A stretch of 64,000 bases of DNA from Halobellus limi (GTDB lineage Archaea; Halobacteriota; Halobacteria; Halobacteriales; Haloferacaceae): contig NZ_CP031311.1 of assembly GCF_004799685.1 (NCBI RefSeq), positions 2,232,001 through 2,296,000 on the forward strand, in the 5' to 3' direction. A program made the translations under genes and the position numbers. Shown here one piece after another: positions 33,501 to 41,741 of the stretch. The notes beneath the pieces are model-generated. The model was given only the letters and a program-made list of their open reading frames with translations. It did not search any database and was not told the DNA's origin. Within the stretch, counting starts at the first letter, position 1. The number at the start of each line of letters is the position of its first letter.

Positions 33501-34031
33501 ATGGCTTTTGAGGAGCTGCTGAACGACCCTGTCATCCAGAAGTACCTCCACGAGCTGGTCGGACCGACGGGGATGCCGGTGGCCGCGGCTCCGCCGGACG
33601 GCGAGGTGACCGACGAGGAACTCGCCGAGGAGTTGGGACTCGAACTCAACGACGTCCGACGGGCGCTTTTCATCCTCTATGAGAACGACCTGGCGGAGTA
33701 CCGCCGGGTCCGCGACGAGGACTCCGGATGGCTCACCTACCTCTGGACCTTCCACTACGAGAACATCCCGGAGAACCTCCAGGAGGAGATGTACCGCCTC
33801 CTCGACGCCTTGGAGGAACGACTGGAGTACGAGCGGACCCACGAGTTCTACCTCTCGGAACCGGCGGGCATCCGCTTCGAGTTCTCCGAGGCGATGGAGC
33901 AGGGCTTCCAGTGCCCCGAGACGGGCGCGCCGCTGGAGCCGATGGAGAACGACGACATGGTCGAAGCGATGGAGCGCCGGATCGAGGAACTCCGCGACGA
34001 ACTCAACGTCGACGTAGGCCGGGACGACTGA
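33501..34031 (+). CDS. tfe: Transcription initiation factor E alpha subunit (TFE)
   Basis: 176-residue archaeal TFE-alpha, which helps open the promoter together with RNA polymerase, TBP and TFB. The N-terminal winged helix is clear (LAEELGLELNDVRRALFILY), followed by the linker helix (NLQEEMYRLLDALEERL). The C-terminal zinc ribbon is degenerate: the usual first CxxC reads SEPAG and the second keeps only the Cys in FQCPETGAPL. ATG preceded by ctttaaaac. The next gene overlaps its stop (TGATG). Confidence 0.92.
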   Translation: MAFEELLNDPVIQKYLHELVGPTGMPVAAAPPDGEVTDEELAEELGLELNDVRRALFILYENDLAEYRRVRDEDSGWLTYLWTFHYENIPENLQEEMYRLLDALEERLEYERTHEFYLSEPAGIRFEFSEAMEQGFQCPETGAPLEPMENDDMVEAMERRIEELRDELNVDVGRDD

Positions 34032-34711
34032 TGGTCGTCCTCGCAACCAAGTGCTACGTCGGGGGCGACGCCCGCGAACGCGCGCTGGACAGTTTCGACT
34101 CGCTCGTCCGCAACGACGTCGGCGAACTCGACGTCGAGTGGACGATCGACGTCCGCGAGGACGACTTCGTGAGCGTCGAACTCGACGGGGAGGACGCGAC
34201 CGTCGCCGCCAACGTCCTCGCCGAGACGTGGGGCGAGATCACGCCCGAGTTCGAGGACGGAGAGACGTACGTCGGCACGCTCGACTCTTGGGACGACGAC
34301 GGCTGGACCCTCGACGCCGGCAACGGGGAACGCGTCCGGATCGCGACCGACGAACTCGGGCTCGGAACGGGGTCGGCGACCCAGATCCGCGATCGGTTCG
34401 GCGTCGTCCAGCACACGCCGCTGCGGTTCGTCGCCGGCGAGGCCCCCCACCTCGCGGACGCGACGCGGGACCGCCTGTACGACTGGACGCGCGAGGAGGG
34501 TGCCGGCCGCGTGAACGTCAACAGCGCCACCCGCGGCGAGGTCCGGGCGACGGTCAATCGGGCGGGTCACGCGAACGACATCGTGACGGTCGAACGGCTC
34601 GGACTGCTCGAACAGAGCATCGTCTGTCCGGAGGACACCGATCCGCCGGGGCTGCTCGCCAGCATCGGCTCGTACCTCCGATCGGAACTGAAGTGCGTCC
34701 TGACAGGCTGA
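34031..34711 (+). CDS. DUF2110 family protein
   Basis: 226 residues, an archaeal DUF2110 protein without a known biochemical function. Landmarks are TKCYVGGDARERALD at the N-terminus, GETYVGTLDSWDDDGWTLD in the middle and NRAGHANDIVTVERLG near the end. It starts within the stop codon of tfe, so it is translationally coupled to a general transcription factor. A role in transcription or RNA metabolism is a context-based guess. Confidence 0.85.
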   Translation: MVVLATKCYVGGDARERALDSFDSLVRNDVGELDVEWTIDVREDDFVSVELDGEDATVAANVLAETWGEITPEFEDGETYVGTLDSWDDDGWTLDAGNGERVRIATDELGLGTGSATQIRDRFGVVQHTPLRFVAGEAPHLADATRDRLYDWTREEGAGRVNVNSATRGEVRATVNRAGHANDIVTVERLGLLEQSIVCPEDTDPPGLLASIGSYLRSELKCVLTG

Positions 34712-34763
34712 ACTGACGCCCCGGCGAATGCATTAATCCATCTCGAACCCCTCGAATCCACGT

Positions 34764-35558
34764 ATGAACCGACGACTCCTCCTCGCGACCGGCTGTCTCG
34801 CCCTCCTCGCGGTCACCAGCGGCTGTCTCGGGATCGGAACCGGACCGGTCTCGGCGGACCGCCTCGACAGCGACCCCGCCGAGCCCTACGAGTGGGAGAC
34901 GAACCGCACCGCCCACGTCACGATCCAGGAGAACACCCAGTTCCGGACGGTGATGGAGACGAACAGTTCGACGATCGAACTGTACCGACGCGACGGCTTC
35001 GGCGGGACGAACCCGCTCTCGGTGCAGTCGGTGCGGTACCGCTACCCCAACGGGACGGTTATCACGGGGAGCGAGATCCAGAACCGCAGCGGAGAGGTGC
35101 GACAGACGCGCGACGAGACCGTCGTCGCACTCCCCGACGGCGCGCCGCCGAGCGGGGGCGCGCTGGCGTTCACGAGCGGCGGAACGCCGAAGCGCTTCAC
35201 GCTTCCGACCTACGTCGAGGGGACTTACGAGGTCGTGTTGCCGCCGGACCGTCGGCTCGACTTCCCGATCTTCGGGCAGGTCTCGCCTCGCGGCTACGAG
35301 GCGGCGCCGGACGAGAACGGGCAGGTCCACGTCGTCTGGGACGAACCGGTGACGGCCGACACCATCTCGATCCGGTTCTACCTCCAGCGCGACCTCTACA
35401 TCTTCGCCGGGATCGTCGCTCTCGTCGGCGTCGTCGGCGGCGGCGGGCTGTTCTACTACCGCCGGCAGATCGATCGGCTCCGGCAGCAACGCCTGGAGAT
35501 GGGGATCGACGTCGAGATCGACGACGACGACGAGGGACCGCCGCCGGGGATGCGCTGA
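34764..35558 (+). CDS. Surface lipoprotein with C-terminal membrane helix (DUF5803-like)
   Basis: 264 residues. Lipobox TSGC (Cys22) plus a transmembrane helix (about residues 213-232) followed by a basic Arg/Gln segment and an acidic tail, so it is anchored at both ends with a beta-rich extracytoplasmic domain between. I assign it to a haloarchaeal family of unknown function. A possible partner of membrane maintenance, but nothing in the sequence fixes the role. Confidence 0.75.
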   Translation: MNRRLLLATGCLALLAVTSGCLGIGTGPVSADRLDSDPAEPYEWETNRTAHVTIQENTQFRTVMETNSSTIELYRRDGFGGTNPLSVQSVRYRYPNGTVITGSEIQNRSGEVRQTRDETVVALPDGAPPSGGALAFTSGGTPKRFTLPTYVEGTYEVVLPPDRRLDFPIFGQVSPRGYEAAPDENGQVHVVWDEPVTADTISIRFYLQRDLYIFAGIVALVGVVGGGGLFYYRRQIDRLRQQRLEMGIDVEIDDDDEGPPPGMR

Positions 35559-35622
35559 CTCCGACCGTTAGCGGAGAGAGTCGCGAAACCGGAGGCGCTG
35601 TGCTTTTGTCCGCTTCGCGGTT

Positions 35623-36330
35623 ATGGACGGTATGCGAGTCGCTATCGTCACCGTCGGGGACGAACTCCTCTCGGGTGACACCGTCAACACGAACGCGTCG
35701 TGGCTGTGCGCGGAGTTGACCGCCCGCGGCGTCGACGTCGAACGGGTCACGACCGTCCCGGACGACGTCGCCGACATCGCCCGCGTCGTCAACGAGTACC
35801 GCGCCGAGCACGACGCCGTCGTCGTCACCGGCGGCCTCGGTCCCACCCACGACGACGTGACGATGGCGGGCGTCGCCGCGGCGGTCGGCCGCGACCTGGA
35901 ACCGCACGAGGAGGCCCGCGAGTGGCTGACCGGCGAGGGCGGCTACACCGCCGAGGGCCTCGTCGACGGGACCACCGAACTCCCGGCGGACGCGTGGATG
36001 CTCCCGAACGTCGAGGGCGTCGCGCCCGGCGCCGTCGTCGAGGGCGTCTACGTCCTGCCGGGCGTCCCGGACGAGATGAAGGCGATGTTCGAGGGCGTCG
36101 CCGAGGAGTTCAGCGGCGAGCGGACGTTCTCGACCGTCGTCGACGTCGACGAGCCCGAGAGCGAACTGATCGATCGGCTGTCGAAGTTACGGGACCGGTT
36201 CGACGTCACCGTCGGCAGCTATCCCGGAGAATCGGTCCGCGTGAAACTCACCGCCACCGACGAGGCCGTCGTCGACGAGGCGGCGCAGTGGCTTCGCGGG
36301 CGGGTCGATCTCGTCGGAGACGCGGAGTAG
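35623..36330 (+). CDS. CinA N-terminal / MoaB-like molybdopterin-binding domain protein
   Basis: 235 residues (or 232 if the ATG at 35632 is used). The MoCF-binding fold is clear: VAIVTVGDELLSGDTVNTNA, then VVVTGGLGPTHDDVTM (GGxGPTxDD) and YVLPGVPDEMKAMFE. These proteins bind molybdopterin-like or nucleotide substrates; the C-terminal amidase of CinA is absent. Stand-alone gene. Function beyond substrate binding is uncertain. Confidence 0.88.
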   Translation: MDGMRVAIVTVGDELLSGDTVNTNASWLCAELTARGVDVERVTTVPDDVADIARVVNEYRAEHDAVVVTGGLGPTHDDVTMAGVAAAVGRDLEPHEEAREWLTGEGGYTAEGLVDGTTELPADAWMLPNVEGVAPGAVVEGVYVLPGVPDEMKAMFEGVAEEFSGERTFSTVVDVDEPESELIDRLSKLRDRFDVTVGSYPGESVRVKLTATDEAVVDEAAQWLRGRVDLVGDAE

Positions 36331-36362
36331 TCGCTGCGCCGGGGTCGGCGGCCCCCCGAGAC

Positions 36363-36476
36363 CTAGCGGTACAGGTAGTAGAGCCAGCCGACGGTCATCG
36401 CGAGACTGAGGAGGAGGATCACCGCGCCGGTCTCCGCGATCGGGAGGGCGACGCCCTCGGATGCGAGTGGGAGCAT
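36363..36476 (-). CDS. 37-residue single-helix membrane protein
   Basis: Starts at the ATG at 36474-36476 and ends at a TAG. The sequence is a short polar N-terminus (MLPLASEGVALP), a hydrophobic helix (AVILLLSLAMTVGWL) and a YYLYR tail, a typical membrane microprotein. Third positions are mostly G/C as in real genes. I recognise no family. Confidence 0.55.
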   Translation of the reverse strand: MLPLASEGVALPIAETGAVILLLSLAMTVGWLYYLYR

Positions 36477-36590
36477 ACCCCTCAATTCCGCGAGACAGTT
36501 CTTAAGCGTTCATACTGTGGTCCGCGTGCGTCGCCTCTCCGACGTCGGCGCACCGGCGGGCTTTTGCGCGCCCCGCCGTTGGGTCCGCGT

Positions 36591-37751
36591 ATGCGACTCG
36601 GGTTCGTGGTCAACCCCATCGCGGGGATGGGCGGCCGCGTCGGACTGAAGGGAACGGACGGTAAGGTGCAAGAGGCCCGCCGCCGCGGGGCGGAACCCCG
36701 GGCGCCGGACCGCGCGCGGCGGGCGCTCGAAGCCCTCCGCGAGCAGAGCGAGGGAGACGTCGACCTGGTGACGTGGGGCGGGTCGATGGGCGCGGACGTC
36801 GCCCGCGCGGTGGGGTTCGACGCCGAGGTGCTCGGCGGCCCCGGTTCGGACCCGACCGACGGGGACGACGGCGAGCCCGGGGTGGACGGCCGCGGGACGG
36901 CGGACGAAGCCCCGCCCGAGACGGCGGACGAAGCCCCGCCCGAAACGAGCGCCGAGGACACCGCCCGAGCCGTCGAGGCGTTCCTCGACGACGGAGTCGA
37001 CATCGTCGTCTTCGTCGGCGGCGACGGCACCGCCGCGGACGTCGCCGAAGTCGTCGAGGGGACTGAAATCCCGATCCTGGGCGTGCCGGCGGGCGTGAAG
37101 GTGTACTCGTCGGTGTTCGCCGTCTCGCCGGAGGACGCGGCCCACGTGGTCGCGACGTTCGAGCGGACCGAGCGGCGCGAGGTGCTCGACATCGACGAGG
37201 ACGAGTACCGCGAGGGCGAGGTCCACCCCGAACTGCGAGCGATCGCCCACGTCCCCGTCGCCGAGGAGTTACAGTCCTCGAAGCAACTCGGCGGCGGCAA
37301 CGTCGAGGCGCTCGCGGCGGGCGTCGCCGACGACATCCGCGGGAGCGAGAAGACGTTCGTGCTCGGCCCGGGGAGCACCGTCGGCGCGATCAAGGAGGAA
37401 CTCGGCTTCGAGGGGTCGCCGATCGGAGTCGACGTCTGGCGCGACGGCGAGGTGCTCGCCCTCGACGCGAGCGAGTCCGAGATCTTAGACGCGCTCGGTC
37501 CCGACGGCGAGAACGTCGTCGTCGTCTCGCCGATCGGCGGCCAGGGATTCGTGTTCGGCCGCGGCAACCCGCAGCTCTCCCCCGCCGTGATCCGCCGCAG
37601 CGACGTCGAGATCGTCGCCTCGCGCTCGAAGCTCGACACGATCGGCGAACTCCGCGTCGACACCGACGACCCGGAGCTTGACGCCGAACTCCGCGGGTGG
37701 ACGAAGGTCCGGATCGGTCGCTTCGAGCGGCGGATGATGCGGATCGCGTGA
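36591..37751 (+). CDS. ATP-NAD kinase-like protein (COG3199 type)
   Basis: 386-residue diacylglycerol/NAD kinase-fold protein. The N-terminal RLGFVVNPIAGMGGRVGLKG and the nucleotide site IVVFVGGDGTAADV are diagnostic; LGVPAGVKVYSSVFAVSPE and PIGGQGFVFGRGNPQLSP follow. Archaeal members are predicted NAD kinases using ATP or polyphosphate. A duplicated octapeptide (ADEAPPET twice, about residues 104-119) lies in an acidic insert. The ATG at 36591 lies downstream of a cttttgc box. Confidence 0.88.
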   Translation: MRLGFVVNPIAGMGGRVGLKGTDGKVQEARRRGAEPRAPDRARRALEALREQSEGDVDLVTWGGSMGADVARAVGFDAEVLGGPGSDPTDGDDGEPGVDGRGTADEAPPETADEAPPETSAEDTARAVEAFLDDGVDIVVFVGGDGTAADVAEVVEGTEIPILGVPAGVKVYSSVFAVSPEDAAHVVATFERTERREVLDIDEDEYREGEVHPELRAIAHVPVAEELQSSKQLGGGNVEALAAGVADDIRGSEKTFVLGPGSTVGAIKEELGFEGSPIGVDVWRDGEVLALDASESEILDALGPDGENVVVVSPIGGQGFVFGRGNPQLSPAVIRRSDVEIVASRSKLDTIGELRVDTDDPELDAELRGWTKVRIGRFERRMMRIA

Positions 37752-37854
37752 TCGGTTCCGACGATCGACGCAGATAGTGTGTGACTGTGGAACCTATCGC
37801 CTCAATTATTTTAATATCGACGTGTTTAGTCCTATAAGTACAGATAGATAGAAG

Positions 37855-37863
37855 TTATATAAT
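37855..37863 (+). promoter_or_regulatory. A/T-rich promoter of the AbrB-PhoU gene
   Basis: ttatataat lies about 45-53 nt before the ATG at 37908, inside a 100-nt A/T-rich tract (37800-37900) that is unusual for this G+C-rich DNA. The tract also carries cctataagta (37831-37840) and tattttaatatcg. The layout suggests a regulated promoter with a short leader. Confidence 0.6.
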
Positions 37864-37907
37864 TCACATATAGTGAGGATTAAGGTCACTGAAAGCAAGG
37901 GTGTGAT

Positions 37908-38939
37908 ATGGAAACGCGTAAGGTACAGCGGTTGGGTCCCTCGACGCTGGCGATGACGCTCCCGGCGGAGTGGGCGAAGGAACACAACGTCAACAAAGGC
38001 GACGAGGTGTCGCTCCGGATGGGCGGGAAGGGCACGCTGACGGTGCTCCCGGAATCGGCGAGTCAGGAGGACTCCTCGGCGACGATCCGCGCGGACAACC
38101 TCGACGCCGACTCGCTCGAACGGGCGATCGTCGCCCAGTACGTCCTCGGGCGGCGGGTGATTCACATCGAAAAGAGCGACGGCGCGCTCGACTCCGAGCA
38201 CATCAACGCCGTCTACAAGGCCGAAACGCAACTGATGGGCCTGGGCGTCATCGAGGAGACGCCCGACCGGATCGCCATCCGGTGTTCGGTCGACCCCGAG
38301 GACTTCACGCTGAACAACCTCCTCGAACGGCTGGAGAACACCGGCAGCACGATGCGCGGGGAGGCGATCAAGGCGCTCGCACACGGGAACACGGACCTCG
38401 CCCAGCGCGCGCTGAACCGCGAACGGCAGGCGAACAAGATCTTCGTGCTCCTGCTCCGCCTGATCTTCACCGCCTACCAGAATCCGAACCTCGCCCGCGC
38501 GGTCGGCCTGGAGTCGGGGTTCCCGCTGATCGGCTACCGCTCGGTCGCGAAGAACCTCGAACTGACCGCCGACAACGCCGAGGACATCGCCAACATCGCG
38601 ATGAACGCCGAGGGCCACACCCTCGACGTCGACTCCGGGACGATGCGCCGGATCCGGGAGTTCACCGATCAGGTCGACGAACTCACTAAGACGGCCGTGC
38701 AGTCCGTCGTCGAGCGCGACTACGACAAGACGGTCGAGTGCCGCACGCTGTTCCGACAGCTACGGGACCGCGAGCAGGAGATCCTCGACGACCTCCCCGA
38801 GATGGAGAACGAAGAGCTGCTCCAGGTCCGCGAGGTTCTCGTCAGCCTCCAGCAGACCGCCCAGTACGCGATGCGGAACGCCGAGATCGCGGCCAACCTC
38901 GCGCTGAACGAGGAGTCCGAACACGTCACGATCGGGTGA
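37908..38939 (+). CDS. AbrB-type DNA-binding / PhoU-domain regulator
   Basis: 343 residues. The first about 50 form a SpoVT/AbrB swapped-hairpin domain (TRKVQRLGPSTLAMTLPAEW and KGDEVSLRMGGKG). Two PhoU three-helix repeats follow (about 120-225 and 230-335), ending in LVSLQQTAQYAMRNAEIAAN. The combination is typical of archaeal phosphate-uptake regulators. The A/T-rich upstream tract fits a regulated gene. No pst transporter genes are in the window. Confidence 0.88.
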   Translation: METRKVQRLGPSTLAMTLPAEWAKEHNVNKGDEVSLRMGGKGTLTVLPESASQEDSSATIRADNLDADSLERAIVAQYVLGRRVIHIEKSDGALDSEHINAVYKAETQLMGLGVIEETPDRIAIRCSVDPEDFTLNNLLERLENTGSTMRGEAIKALAHGNTDLAQRALNRERQANKIFVLLLRLIFTAYQNPNLARAVGLESGFPLIGYRSVAKNLELTADNAEDIANIAMNAEGHTLDVDSGTMRRIREFTDQVDELTKTAVQSVVERDYDKTVECRTLFRQLRDREQEILDDLPEMENEELLQVREVLVSLQQTAQYAMRNAEIAANLALNEESEHVTIG

Positions 38940-38975
38940 GCGAACGGCCGACATCGATCGAACAGGTCGCCGCCG

Positions 38976-40157
38976 TCATCCGAGCAGACCGCCGTCGTCG
39001 GTCGCCGTCTCCGTCGGTGTTGCTGTCTCCGTCGCCGTCGGCGTCTCCGTCGGCGTCGGCGCGCTCGTCGTTTCGGTCCCGTCTCCGAGAAGTCCGTCAT
39101 CGTCGGTCGACGTCGTCTCGGTCGGGGTCTCGGTGCCCTCCGACGGCGTCTCGGTCGACGACTCCGAGCTGTCGTCCGCGTCGCTCTCTCCGGTCGCGTC
39201 CGGATCAGTCGGCTTCGTCCCGAAGATATCCGTCTCGATCGTCTCCGTGTACGTGAGCGAGTCGAGCGGGACGGTCACGGTCGTGTCGGCGAGGTCCAGC
39301 CGGGCGTCGAAGTCGATCCGGAGGTCGGTCACCTGGTTCCGTTCGAGGTGGGTCACCCACCACTCGTCGATCCTGTCGTTGCGGATGTAGACGGTCGCCT
39401 CGATGGTCTCCGTCGACTTCGGCGGAATCACGTACTCCGACTCGGTCGACCCGTCGCCGACCGCGACGTCGTTCATCGAAATGTCGTACCCGAGTTCGCT
39501 GACGCCGATCGGATACGGTTTGGGGTTGTACACGACGAAGGTGAGATCCATCGCCGTCCGAGAGTCCGTCACCTCGCCCCACTGCGCGCTCGTCTCGTTG
39601 ACGTAGAGGACGGGATCGGAGACGAGCGGCTGATCGGCGTCGATCGGACGCGTTTCCGTGGAGTTGAACTGCGAGAGCAGGTCCGTCTCGACCTGCCGGG
39701 TGACGTTCGGCGGGTCGACGGTCCGCCCGACCGTCTCCGACGTCACCGAGGTGTCGACGGTGACGGTCGTCCGCTCGTCGTTGCGGACGTGGGAGACCCA
39801 CCACGGCGGGATCCGGTCGTTGTCGGCCGCCGTCGTGAAGTTCAGCGTGGAGTTGCCCGTGCCGACGGAGACGCCCTCCTTGGTCCCGTTCGCGAGTCGC
39901 ACGTCGTTCATCAGGACCTCGTAGTCGACGGTGAGGCCGCCGAGGGAGGCACCGACGGGGTTCGGGTTCGAGACGGTGAGGTCCGTCTCGACGACAGTCG
40001 TGTTCTCGTCGACCGGCCCGAACGTGTTCTCGACGCCCGCGACCGAGGGAACCCCGATCACGCCCGCCGCGAACGCGCCGCCGCCGAGCACTCCCAGAGC
40101 GACCAGCGCGACGAGTGCCGTTCGGAGCCGCCCGCCGAGCAGGAGGATCGACCACAT
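38976..40157 (-). CDS. LEA14/WHy-like surface protein
   Basis: 393 residues when starting at the ATG at 40155-40157 (longer alternatives at 40187 and 40196). A membrane helix near the N-terminus (ALVALVALGVLGGGAFAAG) exports it. Two LEA14-like beta-sandwich repeats follow, recognisable by VSNPNPVGASLGGLTVDYEV and YNPKPYPIGVSELGYDISM. The C-terminal 65 residues are Thr/Glu/Pro/Asp-rich, flanked by a repeated DDGLLG/DDGGLLG. Desiccation-type proteins of this fold are known; the role here is inferred. Confidence 0.8.
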   Translation of the reverse strand: MWSILLLGGRLRTALVALVALGVLGGGAFAAGVIGVPSVAGVENTFGPVDENTTVVETDLTVSNPNPVGASLGGLTVDYEVLMNDVRLANGTKEGVSVGTGNSTLNFTTAADNDRIPPWWVSHVRNDERTTVTVDTSVTSETVGRTVDPPNVTRQVETDLLSQFNSTETRPIDADQPLVSDPVLYVNETSAQWGEVTDSRTAMDLTFVVYNPKPYPIGVSELGYDISMNDVAVGDGSTESEYVIPPKSTETIEATVYIRNDRIDEWWVTHLERNQVTDLRIDFDARLDLADTTVTVPLDSLTYTETIETDIFGTKPTDPDATGESDADDSSESSTETPSEGTETPTETTSTDDDGLLGDGTETTSAPTPTETPTATETATPTETATDDGGLLG

Positions 40158-40305
40158 ATCGTCCGACGAAGACCGCGGCAGGTACATAGACCTCACGACA
40201 CCGAGCGAATCGTGTCAGCGCGGCATACTGAGCGCCGGACGGCCGTCACCGACGAGACGCGGCGCGAGTCGTATGAACTAAGTCGGAACCGGGCGACCTC
40301 GGGGT

Positions 40306-40497
40306 ATGGAAACCGCAGCCGCCAGTTCGGACAAGGGATTCGGTCTGACCGTCCTCTTTTCGATCGTCGCCGTGCTCGGCGTGGCCGCGATGTTCGCCGC
40401 GGGGGTGAGCGGCGATCAGTTCGTCGCCGCGATCGGGTTCGCCGCCGCGATCATCGCCGCCTCGCTCGCGGTGTCGGCGACGCACCTCTTCGGCTGA
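40306..40497 (+). CDS. Small two-helix membrane protein (DUF7525-like)
   Basis: 63 residues with two hydrophobic segments (about 12-32 and 37-59) and no charged motif. It is followed by another short gene on the same strand. Similar haloarchaeal proteins exist as an uncharacterised family; function unknown. Confidence 0.65.
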   Translation: METAAASSDKGFGLTVLFSIVAVLGVAAMFAAGVSGDQFVAAIGFAAAIIAASLAVSATHLFG

Positions 40498-40514
40498 GCG
40501 CGGACGGACGAGAA

Positions 40515-40522
40515 GCTTAAGA
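40515..40522 (+). promoter_or_regulatory. TATA-like box of the 40548 gene
   Basis: gcttaaga lies about 26-33 nt before the ATG at 40548. Confidence 0.45.
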
Positions 40523-40547
40523 CCGAACCGTCCGTACACGGAGTGAA

Positions 40548-40772
40548 ATGAGCGAGTTCACCGAGGAGGAACAGCGCATCGTCGCGTACCTCCGTGAGAG
40601 CGTCTCCGCCGGCGAGCGGTACTTCCGGGCGAAGAACATCGCCGACGCCATCGGTCTCTCGGCCAAGCAGGTGGGGGTCCGGCTCCCGCGGCTCGCCGAG
40701 AAGTCCGAGGACGTCGAGATCGAGAAGTGGGGGCGCGCGCGGTCGACGACGTGGCGGGTCACCCGCAGCTGA
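40548..40772 (+). CDS. Small winged-helix protein (DUF7123-like)
   Basis: 74 residues. The fold pattern is a winged helix: EEEQRIVAYLRESVSAGERY, helix-turn-helix KNIADAIGLSAKQVGVRLPR, then a wing around VEIEKWGRARSTTWRVTRS. It is likely DNA-binding or a small RNA/protein binder. No operon partner is evident. Confidence 0.75.
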   Translation: MSEFTEEEQRIVAYLRESVSAGERYFRAKNIADAIGLSAKQVGVRLPRLAEKSEDVEIEKWGRARSTTWRVTRS

Positions 40773-40871
40773 GCCATCGGCACGTCACTCGGGGGCGATC
40801 GCGGGCCCGCGGCCGATCCACTGACGCGTCGAACACGGCTGCCCGCGCCTCCGCCGGATCGCGATTCAGGA

Positions 40872-40879
40872 CCTTTTTT
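40872..40879 (+). promoter_or_regulatory. T-rich promoter box of the 40903 gene
   Basis: cctttttt lies about 24-31 nt before the ATG at 40903. Confidence 0.45.
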
Positions 40880-40902
40880 GTCTCTCCCTCCCAGGATCGC
40901 GT

Positions 40903-41334
40903 ATGACGGTACGCGTGCGGCGGGTATTCGAGTTCGACGCCCCGCCAGAGGCCGTGTGGGACTTCATCTCCGACCCCTCGAAGCGTGCGGACTCGATCAG
41001 CGTCGTCGAGCGGTACGAGGTCGACGAGGAGAGTGGCGACGCGACGTGGCACGTCCGACTGCCGATCCCGTTCGTGAACTCGACGGCGCGCGTAGAGACG
41101 AGCGACATCGCCCGCGACCCGCCGCGGCACGTCAAGTTCGTCGGCAAGTCCTCGGTGTTGCGCGTCACCGGCGAACACACGGTGGAAGCGACCGACGGCG
41201 GCGCGCGCCTCGTCAACGAGTTCGTCGTCGACGGGCGGGTCCCCGGCGTCGAGCGGTTCTTCGAGCGGAACCTCGATACGGAACTGGAGAACCTCGAACG
41301 CGCGCTCCGAGGGGCCGTCGAGTCCGACGCCTGA
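40903..41334 (+). CDS. SRPBCC/START-like lipid-binding protein
   Basis: 143-residue helix-grip fold protein. The motif TVRVRRVFEFDAPPEAVWDF and a long C-terminal helix (VERFFERNLDTELENLERAL) are typical of SRPBCC proteins (polyketide cyclase/dehydrase-like), which bind a hydrophobic ligand. No enzymatic residue is identifiable. Stand-alone gene. Confidence 0.82.
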   Translation: MTVRVRRVFEFDAPPEAVWDFISDPSKRADSISVVERYEVDEESGDATWHVRLPIPFVNSTARVETSDIARDPPRHVKFVGKSSVLRVTGEHTVEATDGGARLVNEFVVDGRVPGVERFFERNLDTELENLERALRGAVESDA

Positions 41335-41731
41335 GAGTCGGAGCCGACCGCGCCGTCCCGGAGGCTTTATTGATTTCCCGCCGCTACCTGAGCCTGCCGA
41401 CGACCGACGCTTTTCTCGTCGAAGTCGGCACACACCCGCCGCACACTGCCGCAGTGTTTCGGGGTCCGCTGCGGCCCACCGCGTCCAGCGCTCTCTCGTC
41501 CCGGAGAGGGAGCGACTGAGCGCACCACTCCCGCCTCCGCCTTCCGACCGCCGAAGCGAGTCGAACGCACCGGCACTCCGCCGTATCCGTGGCGCGTCCG
41601 CCGTACGCACACTCCGACCGGTCCCAGCGCGCTCGATAGAGAGCGGCCGCTACAGCGATGATAGCGCCGCCACGGCGACCGGGGGACCGCTACGGCGACT
41701 GTGACGACCGCCACGGCGACTATGGCGACCG
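41335..41731. other. 397-nt convergent intergenic region with degenerate repeats
   Basis: No gene is supported. The segment 41640-41741 has about four to five degenerate copies of a roughly 18-21-bp unit built on gaccgctacggcgac, the last two of which have a 21-bp period. The rest shows nothing recognisable. Confidence 0.6.
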
Positions 41732-41741
41732 CTACGGCGAC
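41640..41741. repeat. Degenerate short tandem repeat, about 18-21 bp
   Basis: Successive units contain ggccgctacagcgat, gccgccacggcgacc, gaccgctacggcgac, gaccgccacggcgac and gaccgctacggcgac. It lies downstream of the RIO-type kinase gene (minus strand), just beyond its stop codon. Confidence 0.65.
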
